From assembly GCA_016617785.1 (NCBI GenBank), contig JADILM010000003.1, forward strand, positions 1,674,001-1,738,000: a DNA stretch of 64,000 nucleotides. The letters are read 5' to 3'. Origin of the DNA: Sporobolomyces roseus. Taxonomy: Eukaryota > Basidiomycota > Microbotryomycetes > Sporidiobolales > Sporidiobolaceae. The translations under genes were made by a program, and so were the position numbers. Shown piece by piece: positions 51,474 to 62,441 of this stretch. The notes under the pieces were generated by a model. The model was given only the letters and a program-made list of their open reading frames with translations, had not been told where the DNA came from and made no database searches. The stretch's first letter is position 1. Each line of letters opens with the position of its first letter.

Positions 51474-53120
51474 ATGGCTTCGTCCGACTTCCGAGTGCTC
51501 TCCGAATCACCGCTGAATGCAGAGCCGCCTCTCCCGACTCTCGCGAAGGACTTCTTCACCCCCACCGAATCTGCATTTCACCGAAATCATGGCGAAATTC
51601 TGAAGAAAGATGTGGAGACGTACCGACTTGTAATCTCGTCAGAGCTCGAGGGAACAGAGATGAGGAATGTGCTGGAATTTCGAGATATCAAAGGATTCAG
51701 TAGAGTCGATGTCAATGCCAGCATGAGTTGTGCTGGGAATCGAAGGTCAGAGATGAACGAGGAGAAAGAAGTCGAAGGGTTACAATGGGGTGGGAGGTGA
51801 GCACATCGGATCGTCGTTGCCATAGGAGAACGAAGCTGAATTGAATCTCGCGAACTTTGCAGCGCGATCTTCAACTCCCTCTTCGCCGGGCCACTCTTGA
51901 GAGACGTCTTGAGCTCTGTAGGCATCAAGCTGGACGAACTCGAGAAGCGAGATGATGTCGACAAGCTACACCTACATTTCGAAACGACTCAAAAGTGCGA
52001 AGATGCAGAGTTTTACGGCTCCTTGCTGCCTGTACGAATGGCTTTGTGAGTCTCTCACACGCGACCTACGGATCACTGCTAACGACCTCGCGTGTTTTCA
52101 GGGATCCTGAGCGACCCGTACTTCTCGCAACGCACATGAACGGAGTACCTTTGAACGAGAAACACGGAAAACCGTGTCGCCTCGTAGCTCCGGGCATCAT
52201 AGGAGCTCGCTCAGTGAAGTGGCTCGAGCGAATAGTGCTGAGAGATCGACCTGTAAGTTTTCGCTTTCTTCCCTCGAATCGAATCTTCGAATTGACGAGT
52301 CATCTTTTTACAGTCTGACAACTTCTACATGACTCGAGACTGCAAGCTTTGCCCTGCTTCTCTGATTCAACTCATGCTGATGATCCATCGATCACAGACA
52401 AGATTCTGCCGCCTGAAGCGACTCCAGAAACGAAGGAAGAGTACTTGAAGAAAGTCGAGCCGCTGATGGAACTGCCGCTCAATTCGGAGATCTGTGAGCC
52501 TGCTGACGGTTCAAATGTCGAGCTCGGCGGCGCCAAGTCGATTCGGGTTCGAGGATATGCTCTCGGCTCTCACGGTAAGTCAGCCCACTCCTCCCAAAGC
52601 AACTCTGAACTGACTCTCTGTGCCCTCTCAGGTACACCTATTCAGTCCGTCAATATCGCTCTAATTCCCTTACCTCTACCTTCTACCCCTTCTCAACCCG
52701 ACACTTCTGCTGCATCTCCCGGAACCGACTTACCTCATCCCGAACAACATCAAATCCGACTCTTCGCAAACTCGCTCTCAAGCAATCAATGGACGCAAGC
52801 GAGACTCGAGGATCACTTGTCGCATGGGGAGGGAGGGGGCTCGTTGGAGAAGAATTGGGGCTGGACGCTGTTCTCTGCCTCTGTCGAAATTCCGAAAGAG
52901 CTTTCAGAACGAACAGGAGAAAGAGAGACGAAAGTCGCCCTCGTCGCTTATGCAGGTGAGTCTGAACCGTCTTGAAGTCTACCTCTCTGATGGTTTGGCT
53001 GAACAACCCTCTTTCGTCGCAGTCGACATCAACGGAGAAAAGCAGGAACTGCAAACAGCGTGGAATCTGAGAGGTGTCGCAGAGGCGGGCTGGTCTGTAT
53101 CGCGAGTAAAGCTCAGCTGA
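51474..53120 (+). CDS. Sulfite oxidase-family enzyme (unit 3 copy)
   Basis: Intact 427-residue copy with Ser162 changed to Leu in the segment EFYGSSLP, near the end of exon 2. The GC-AG intron is conserved. Confidence 0.86.
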
Positions 53121-53304
53121 GCGTGGAGTAATCGAAGGAAAGAAGTAGCACAACAACTCGATCTTCGCGAGGAGAGACGAGATGCGAGTTTCGACCACTT
53201 CCTAGAAACTATAGAAACTATGCGCGCAGATTCTACATTCTATGATTGACAACAGTTCTATGCTCTATACACTTCGTCAAACAGTATGATCCTCTTTCCA
53301 AGCA

Positions 53305-53679
53305 TCATCGTTGAGTTTCCCACTTTGACGGCTCTGGCCAAACTCTTCTGAACCATTCTCCTAGTCTCTTGTTCACGTCGAGCGCCACCGTCAGTCTCGG
53401 ACTGTAGATGTCGTCGTTTAGAGCGAGAAAGGCTGGGGGTTGGTGGGAATTCTCGGAAATCGAAAGAGCGTTGAGCATTTCGGTTAAGGGCTCTCCACCT
53501 CCTTTGATCGAACGAAACGCTGCTGACGAGGACCCAATCGAGTACGAGTACCGTTGAATGAGCGAGATGGCCTAGAACGCGAGAATTGTCAGCGAGAGAA
53601 TCGATGGTCGGTTGTGGGACGAAGCTACTCACGAAATCTCGACGAGACCCGTTCAGAGGAAGCTCGAAGTTGACTTCAG
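53305..53679 (-). pseudogene. Stealth-type 3' fragment (unit 3)
   Basis: Truncated at the unit 3/4 junction. The 9-bp duplication of this unit lies just beyond its 3' end, in the spacer. Confidence 0.62.
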
Positions 53680-53951
53680 TCTGTCTTCACTCTGTTTTAC
53701 GAACGCTTGAGCGTGTTCGACGTCGGAGTGGGAGATTTGGATTTCGAAGAAGCGGTCAAAGTTCAGCTCGTTTCTCACACTCGACGCTTTCTTTGCGCTT
53801 TCTCTCGAGTCGATGAAAGCTTGCCGACCGCGGCCAACAGCAACCGACGAAGGTAGCGTAACGAATGGGGGGCATACTGTTGAGTAAGTGGATTATCGAT
53901 CAACTACGACAGAAGTTCTCTACACAATATCTACAGCGAAACCCGCCTTCT

Positions 53952-54637
53952 TCAAGCGTATTCACGACCCTGCTGCTGTTTCTCCCATGAGCCGTTCCAT
54001 CCCGCATCCCAAAGCTCGTTGACCGGAGTTTTCATCGATCCGTCGTCTCTCATCCACTTCCTTCGCAACCCGAGAATGACCGTTGTCAGACCGATCATCG
54101 TCAGGAGTGACCAACAAGCCCATCCAACACCCATCATCGTCTGGAGGAGAGTACAGACTAAGCCGAAGTTGTGAGGAGTTTGAACTTGAGGGGTCATGCA
54201 ATGCGAGAGTTTGTTCATTTGGTTGTACGTGAGCTCGGCCATTCCCGCTGTGACAGATATGCAGAATCAGAGGTATTCGAGAAGTGTCGTCGGAAAGACT
54301 AGGAAACGCACTGGTTAAGAATACAAACAGAAATATTTCCGTCAGGAGGTGAAAGAAAGCCGTCGCCACCCAATGACCAGGTTTCGATGACGAGAGGAAG
54401 AGGCTGCGACATCGGAGATCGTCAGTCACGCTCTTGAGAGTTCTGAAAAGTGACGGCGACTCACATTCCGGGAATGAGCAAAGTCGAAAGACCCGAGACG
54501 AAGGCGAGGACCGCGATAGAAGGATTGCCTTGCAGGTCGTCGGAGACGAGCGCTCCGCAAGAGACTCCAAAGAGTACGAGGCAGAGGCAGGTGAAAGTGA
54601 GTTGAGCACTAACTCGGAGTGTTGCGAGAATTGCCAT
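53952..54637 (-). CDS. Four-pass membrane protein (unit 4 copy)
   Basis: Intact copy with one silent substitution in exon 2 (TCT to TCG), shared with units 5 and 6. Confidence 0.75.
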
Positions 54638-55135
54638 CGAGTCGAGGTTGCGAAGGGAATTGATGAGATTGAGAAACAACTCGTCCAGTCCCCTCGACTG
54701 GTAGAGTCATTGTTGTGGTCGAGGGCCAAGGTAGAGAAGCATTCCGGCATTTGGACGACTTCAACGAGAGGAATTCTCGTAGTTCAATTCGAAATCATCA
54801 CCTTTCCGAGCCCTTGGCCTGTCACTTTCACGTCTGATCGACATCCGAAAGTAGTTCTGTTTCGTAGAGGCTGTCTAGAAGCCAAGATCGGCTTGTTTCG
54901 ACCATTCGAAGCATGAGAATCGAAGATTTACAGGAAAAAACGAAGGTTTAGTGGGACGGGGACGCGGTGAAGTGGCTTTTGCTTGATGAAAATCCCTATG
55001 TAGATAGCTGTGATTCCACTGAGCGCATCATCAGCGAAGCAGATATCGAGTGAGACGCAAGAGATCAAGCGATTACAAAAGTCTCTTGAACGTTTGAACT
55101 CTTTCCATTCTACCATTCACTTATTCACGGCTCAG

Positions 55136-56782
55136 ATGGCTTCGTCCGACTTCCGAGTGCTCTCCGAATCACCGCTGAATGCAGAGCCGCCTCTCCCGAC
55201 TCTCGCGAAGGACTTCTTCACCCCCACCGAATCTGCATTTCACCGAAATCATGGCGAAATTCTGAAGAAAGATGTGGAGACGTACCGACTTGTAATCTCG
55301 TCAGAGCTCGAGGGAACAGAGATGAGGAATGTGCTGGAATTTCGAGATATCAAAGGATTCAGTAGAGTCGATGTCAATGCCAGCATGAGTTGTGCTGGGA
55401 ATCGAAGGTCAGAGATGAACGAGGAGAAAGAAGTCGAAGGGTTACAATGGGGTGGGAGGTGAGCACATCGGATCGTCGTTGCCATAGGAGAACGAAGCTG
55501 AATTGAATCTCGCGAACTTTGCAGCGCGATCTTCAACTCCCTCTTCGCCGGGCCACTCTTGAGAGACGTCTTGAGCTCTGTAGGCATCAAGCTGGACGAA
55601 CTCGAGAAGCGAGATGATGTCGACAAGCTACACCTACATTTCGAAACGACTCAAAAGTGCGAAGATGCAGAGTTTTACGGCTCCTCGCTGCCTGTACGAA
55701 TGGCTTTGTGAGTCTCTCACACGCGACCTACGGATCACTGCTAACGACCTCGCGTGTTTTCAGGGATCCTGAGCGACCCGTACTTCTCGCAACGCACATG
55801 AACGGAGTACCTTTGAACGAGAAACACGGAAAACCGTGTCGCCTCGTAGCTCCGGGCATCATAGGAGCTCGCTCAGTGAAGTGGCTCGAGCGAATAGTGC
55901 TGAGAGATCGACCTGTAAGTTTTCGCTTTCTTCCCTCGAATCGAATCTTCGAATTGACGAGTCATCTTTTTACAGTCTGACAACTTCTACATGACTCGAG
56001 ACTGCAAGCTTTGCCCTGCTTCTCTGATTCAACTCATGCTGATGATCCATCGATCACAGACAAGATTCTGCCGCCTGAAGCGACTCCAGAAACGAAGGAA
56101 GAGTACTTGAAGAAAGTCGAGCCGCTGATGGAACTGCCGCTCAATTCGGAGATCTGTGAGCCTGCTGACGGTTCAAATGTCGAGCTCGGCGGCGCCAAGT
56201 CGATTCGGGTTCGAGGATATGCTCTCGGCTCTCACGGTAAGTCAGCCCACTCCTCCCAAAGCAACTCTGAACTGACTCTCTGTGCCCTCTCAGGTACACC
56301 TATTCAGTCCGTCAATATCGCTCTAATTCCCTTACCTCTACCTTCTACCCCTTCTCAACCCGACACTTCTGCTGCATCTCCCGGAACCGACTTACCTCAT
56401 CCCGAACAACATCAAATCCGACTCTTCGCAAACTCGCTCTCAAGCAATCAATGGACGCAAGCGAGACTCGAGGATCACTTGTCGCATGGGGAGGGAGGGG
56501 GCTCGTTGGAGAAGAATTGGGGCTGGACGCTGTTCTCTGCCTCTGTCGAAATTCCGAAAGAGCTTTCAGAACGAACAGGAGAAAGAGAGACGAAAGTCGC
56601 CCTCGTCGCTTATGCAGGTGAGTCTGAACCGTCTTGAAGTCTATCTCTCTGAAGGTTTGGCTGAACAACCCTCTTTCGTCGCAGTCGACATCAACGGAGA
56701 AAAGCAGGAACTGCAAACAGCGTGGAATCTGAGAGGTGTCGCAGAGGCGGGCTGGTCTGTATCGCGAGTAAAGCTCAGCTGA
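55136..56782 (+). CDS. Sulfite oxidase-family enzyme (unit 4 copy)
   Basis: Intact 427-residue copy. Substitutions near 56644-56654 fall in the last intron and leave its splice sites unchanged. Confidence 0.86.
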
Positions 56783-56957
56783 GCGTGGAGTAATCGAAGG
56801 AAAGAAGTAGCACAACAACTCGATCTTCGCGAGGAGAGACGAGATGCGAATTTCGACCACTTCCTAGAAACTATGCGCGCAGATTCTACATTCTATGATT
56901 GACAACAGTTCTATGCTCTATACACTTCGTCAAACAGTATGATCCTCTTTCCAAGCA

Positions 56958-57332
56958 TCATCGTTGAGTTTCCCACTTTGACGGCTCTGGCCAAACTCTT
57001 CTGAACCATTCTCCTAGTCTCTTGTTCACGTCGAGCGCCACCGTCAGTCTCGGACTGTAGATGTCGTCGTTTAGAGCGAGAAAGGCTGGGGGTTGGTGGG
57101 AATTCTCGGAAATCGAAAGAGCGTTGAGCATTTCGGTTAAGGGCTCTCCACCTCCTTTGATCGAACGAAACGCTGCTGACGAGGACCCAATCGAGTACGA
57201 GTACCGTTGAATGAGCGAGATGGCCTAGAACGCGAGAATTGTCAGCGAGAGAATCGATGGTCGGTTGTGGGACGAAGCTACTCACGAAATCTCGACGAGA
57301 CCCGTTCAGAGGAAGCTCGAAGTTGACTTCAG
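56958..57332 (-). pseudogene. Stealth-type 3' fragment (unit 4)
   Basis: Truncated at the unit 4/5 junction, as in other units. Confidence 0.62.
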
Positions 57333-57604
57333 TCTGTCTTCACTCTGTTTTACGAACGCTTGAGCGTGTTCGACGTCGGAGTGGGAGATTTGGATTTCGA
57401 AGAAGCGGTCAAAGTTCAGCTCGTTTCTCACACTCGACGCTTTCTTTGCGCTTTCTCTCGAGTCGATGAAAGCTTGCCGACCGCGGCCAACAGCAACCGA
57501 CGAAGGTAGCGTAACGAATGGGGGGCATACTGTTGAGTAAGTGGATTATCGATCAACTACGACAGAAGTTCTCTACACAATATCTACAGCGAAACCCGCC
57601 TTCT

Positions 57605-58290
57605 TCAAGCGTATTCACGACCCTGCTGCTGTTTCTCCCATGAGCCGTTCCATCCCGCATCCCAAAGCTCGTTGACCGGAGTTTTCATCGATCCGTCGTC
57701 TCTCATCCACTTCCTTCGCAACCCGAGAATGACCGTTGTCAGACCGATCATCGTCAGGAGTGACCAACAAGCCCATCCAACACCCATCATCGTCTGGAGG
57801 AGAGTACAGACTAAGCCGAAGTTGTGAGGAGTTTGAACTTGAGGGGTCATGCAATGCGAGAGTTTGTTCATTTGGTTGTACGTGAGCTCGGCCATTCCCG
57901 CTGTGACAGATATGCAGAATCAGAGGTATTCGAGAAGTGTCGTCGGAAAGACTAGGAAACGCACTGGTTAAGAATACAAACAGAAATATTTCCGTCAGGA
58001 GGTGAAAGAAAGCCGTCGCCACCCAATGACCAGGTTTCGATGACGAGAGGAAGAGGCTGCGACATCGGAGATCGTCAGTCACGCTCTTGAGAGTTCTGAA
58101 AAGTGACGGCGACTCACATTCCGGGAATGAGCAAAGTCGAAAGACCCGAGACGAAGGCGAGGACCGCGATAGAAGGATTGCCTTGCAGGTCGTCGGAGAC
58201 GAGCGCTCCGCAAGAGACTCCAAAGAGTACGAGGCAGAGGCAGGTGAAAGTGAGTTGAGCACTAACTCGGAGTGTTGCGAGAATTGCCAT
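57605..58290 (-). CDS. Four-pass membrane protein (unit 5 copy)
   Basis: Intact copy identical in class to unit 4. Confidence 0.75.
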
Positions 58291-58788
58291 CGAGTCGAGG
58301 TTGCGAAGGGAATTGATGAGATTGAGAAACAACTCGTCCAGTCCCCTCGACTGGTAGAGTCATTGTTGTGGTCGAGGGCCAAGGTAGAGAAGCATTCCGG
58401 CATTTGGACGACTTCAACGAGAGGAATTCTCGTAGTTCAATTCGAAATCATCACCTTTCCGAGCCCTTGGCCTGTCACTTTCACGTCTGATCGACATCCG
58501 AAAGTAGTTCTGTTTCGTAGAGGCTGTCTAGAAGCCAAGATCGGCTTGTTTCGACCATTCGAAGCATGAGAATCGAAGATTTACAGGAAAAAACGAAGGT
58601 TTAGTGGGACGGGGACGCGGTGAAGTGGCTTTTGCTTGATGAAAATCCCTATGTAGATAGCTGTGATTCCACTGAGCGCATCATCAGCGAAGCAGATATC
58701 GAGTGAGACGTAAGAGATCAAGCGATTACAAAAGTCTCTTGAACGTTTGAACTCTTTCCATTCTACCATTCACTTATTCACGGCTCAG

Positions 58789-60435
58789 ATGGCTTCGTCC
58801 GACTTCCGAGTGCTCTCCGAATCACCGCTGAATGCAGAGCCGCCTCTCCCGACTCTCGCGAAGGACTTCTTCACCCCCACCGAATCTGCATTTCACCGAA
58901 ATCATGGCGAAATTCTGAAGAAAGATGTGGAGACGTACCGACTTGTAATCTCGTCAGAGCTCGAGGGAACAGAGATGAGGAATGTGCTGGAATTTCGAGA
59001 TATCAAAGGATTCAGTAGAGTCGATGTCAATGCCAGCATGAGTTGTGCTGGGAATCGAAGGTCAGAGATGAACGAGGAGAAAGAAGTCGAAGGGTTACAA
59101 TGGGGTGGGAGGTGAGCACATCGGATCGTCGTTGCCATAGGAGAACGAAGCTGAATTGAATCTCGCGAACTTTGCAGCGCGATCTTCAACTCCCTCTTCG
59201 CCGGGCCACTCTTGAGAGACGTCTTGAGCTCTGTAGGCATCAAGCTGGACGAACTCGAGAAGCGAGATGATGTCGACAAGCTACACCTACATTTCGAAAC
59301 GACTCAAAAGTGCGAAGATGCAGAGTTTTACGGCTCCTCGCTGCCTGTACGAATGGCTTTGTGAGTCTCTCACACGCGACCTACGGATCACTGCTAACGA
59401 CCTCGCGTGTTTTCAGGGATCCTGAGCGACCCGTACTTCTCGCAACGCACATGAACGGAGTACCTTTGAACGAGAAACACGGAAAACCGTGTCGCCTCGT
59501 AGCTCCGGGCATCATAGGAGCTCGCTCAGTGAAGTGGCTCGAGCGAATAGTGCTGAGAGATCGACCTGTAAGTTTTCGCTTTCTTCCCTCGAATCGAATC
59601 TTCGAATTGACGAGTCATCTTTTTACAGTCTGACAACTTCTACATGACTCGAGACTGCAAGCTTTGCCCTGCTTCTCTGATTCAACTCATGCTGATGATC
59701 CATCGATCACAGACAAGATTCTGCCGCCTGAAGCGACTCCAGAAACGAAGGAAGAGTACTTGAAGAAAGTCGAGCCGCTGATGGAACTGCCGCTCAATTC
59801 GGAGATCTGTGAGCCTGCTGACGGTTCAAATGTCGAGCTCGGCGGCGCCAAGTCGATTCGGGTTCGAGGATATGCTCTCGGCTCTCACGGTAAGTCAGCC
59901 CACTCCTCCCAAAGCAACTCTGAACTGACTCTCTGTGCCCTCTCAGGTACACCTATTCAGTCCGTCAATATCGCTCTAATTCCCTTACCTCTACCTTCTA
60001 CCCCTTCTCAACCCGACACTTCTGCTGCATCTCCCGGAACCGACTTACCTCATCCCGAACAACATCAAATCCGACTCTTCGCAAACTCGCTCTCAAGCAA
60101 TCAATGGACGCAAGCGAGACTCGAGGATCACTTGTCGCATGGGGAGGGAGGGGGCTCGTTGGAGAAGAATTGGGGCTGGACGCTGTTCTCTGCCTCTGTC
60201 GAAATTCCGAAAGAGCTTTCAGAACGAACAGGAGAAAGAGAGACGAAAGTCGCCCTCGTCGCTTATGCAGGTGAGTCTGAACCGTCTTGAAGTCTACCTC
60301 TCTGATGGTTTGGCTGAACAACCCTCTTTCGTCGCAGTCGACATCAACGGAGAAAAGCAGGAACTGCAAACAGCGTGGAATCTGAGAGGTGTCGCAGAGG
60401 CGGGCTGGTCTGTATCGCGAGTAAAGCTCAGCTGA
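58789..60435 (+). CDS. Sulfite oxidase-family enzyme (unit 5 copy)
   Basis: Intact 427-residue copy. The upstream region has one substitution (GACGTAAG) shared with unit 6. Confidence 0.86.
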
Positions 60436-60610
60436 GCGTGGAGTAATCGAAGGAAAGAAGTAGCACAACAACTCGATCTTCGCGAGGAGAGACGAGATGC
60501 GAGTTTCGACCACTTCCTAGAAACTATGCGCGCAGATTCTACATTCTATGATTGACAACAGTTCTATGCTCTATACACTTCGTCAAACAGTATGATCCTC
60601 TTTCCAAGCA

Positions 60611-60985
60611 TCATCGTTGAGTTTCCCACTTTGACGGCTCTGGCCAAACTCTTCTGAACCATTCTCCTAGTCTCTTGTTCACGTCGAGCGCCACCGTCAG
60701 TCTCGGACTGTAGATGTCGTCGTTTAGAGCGAGAAAGGCTGGGGGTTGGTGGGAATTTTCGGAAATCGAAAGAGCGTTGAGCATTTCGGTTAAGGGCTCT
60801 CCACCTCCTTTGATCGAACGAAACGCTGCTGACGAGGACCCAATCGAGTACGAGTACCGTTGAATGAGCGAGATGGCCTAGAACGCGAGAATTGTCAGCG
60901 AGAGAATCGATGGTCGGTTGTGGGACGAAGCTACTCACGAAATCTCGACGAGACCCGTTCAGAGGAAGCTCGAAGTTGACTTCAG
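60611..60985 (-). pseudogene. Stealth-type 3' fragment (unit 5)
   Basis: Truncated at the unit 5/6 junction; one private silent substitution near 60757. Confidence 0.62.
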
Positions 60986-61257
60986 TCTGTCTTCACTCTG
61001 TTTTACGAACGCTTGAGCGTGTTCGACGTCGGAGTGGGAGATTTGGATTTCGAAGAAGCGGTCAAAGTTCAGCTCGTTTCTCACACTCGACGCTTTCTTT
61101 GCGCTTTCTCTCGAGTCGATGAAAGCTTGCCGACCGCGGCCAACAGCAACCGACGAAGGTAGCGTAACGAATGGGGGGCATACTGTTGAGTAAGTGGATT
61201 ATCGATCAACTACGACAGAAGTTCTCTACACAATATCTACAGCGAAACCCGCCTTCT

Positions 61258-61943
61258 TCAAGCGTATTCACGACCCTGCTGCTGTTTCTCCCATGAGCCG
61301 TTCCATCCCGCATCCCAAAGCTCGTTGACCGGAGTTTTCATCGATCCGTCGTCTCTCATCCACTTCCTTCGCAACCCGAGAATGACCGTTGTCAGACCGA
61401 TCATCGTCAGGAGTGACCAACAAGCCCATCCAACACCCATCATCGTCTGGAGGAGAGTACAGACTAAGCCGAAGTTGTGAGGAGTTTGAACTTGAGGGGT
61501 CATGCAATGCGAGAGTTTGTTCATTTGGTTGTACGTGAGCTCGGCCATTCCCGCTGTGACAGATATGCAGAATCAGAGGTATTCGAGAAGTGTCGTCGGA
61601 AAGACTAGGAAACGCACTGGTTAAGAATACAAACAGAAATATTTCCGTCAGGAGGTGAAAGAAAGCCGTCGCCACCCAATGACCAGGTTTCGATGACGAG
61701 AGGAAGAGGCTGCGACATCGGAGATCGTCAGTCACGCTCTTGAGAGTTCTGAAAAGTGACGGCGACTCACATTCCGGGAATGAGCAAAGTCGAAAGACCC
61801 GAGACGAAGGCGAGGACCGCGATAGAAGGATTGCCTTGCAGGTCGTCGGAGACGAGCGCTCCGCAAGAGACTCCAAAGAGTACGAGGCAGAGGCAGGTGA
61901 AAGTGAGTTGAGCACTAACTCGGAGTGTTGCGAGAATTGCCAT
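61258..61943 (-). CDS. Four-pass membrane protein (unit 6 copy)
   Basis: Intact copy identical in class to units 4 and 5. Confidence 0.75.
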
Positions 61944-62441
61944 CGAGTCGAGGTTGCGAAGGGAATTGATGAGATTGAGAAACAACTCGTCCAGTCCCCT
62001 CGACTGGTAGAGTCATTGTTGTGGTCGAGGGCCAAGGTAGAGAAGCATTCCGGCATTTGGACGACTTCAACGAGAGGAATTCTCGTAGTTCAATTCGAAA
62101 TCATCACCTTTCCGAGCCCTTGGCCTGTCACTTTCACGTCTGATCGACATCCGAAAGTAGTTCTGTTTCGTAGAGGCTGTCTAGAAGCCAAGATCGGCTT
62201 GTTTCGACCATTCGAAGCATGAGAATCGAAGATTTACAGGAAAAAACGAAGGTTTAGTGGGACGGGGACGCGGTGAAGTGGCTTTTGCTTGATGAAAATC
62301 CCTATGTAGATAGCTGTGATTCCACTGAGCGCATCATCAGCGAAGCAGATATCGAGTGAGACGTAAGAGATCAAGCGATTACAAAAGTCTCTTGAACGTT
62401 TGAACTCTTTCCATTCTACCATTCACTTATTCACGGCTCAG

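Larger units (their letters stand above)
50018..53679 (+). repeat. Array unit 3 (3,662 bp)
   Basis: Carries a 9-bp direct duplication of AGAAACTAT near 53204-53221, in the spacer between the sulfite oxidase stop and the Stealth fragment, and a private T at about 52024 that changes Ser162 of the sulfite oxidase to Leu. Confidence 0.95.
53680..57332 (+). repeat. Array unit 4 (3,653 bp)
   Basis: First unit with GATGACGAGAGG (about 54387) instead of GATGAAGAGAGG, a silent change in the membrane protein gene shared with units 5 and 6. Private substitutions lie in the last sulfite oxidase intron (about 56644-56654) and at about 56849. Confidence 0.95.
57333..60985 (+). repeat. Array unit 5 (3,653 bp)
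   Basis: Shares GACGTAAG (about 58708) with unit 6, where earlier units read GACGCAAG. A private T near 60757 is silent in the spliced Stealth fragment. Confidence 0.95.
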
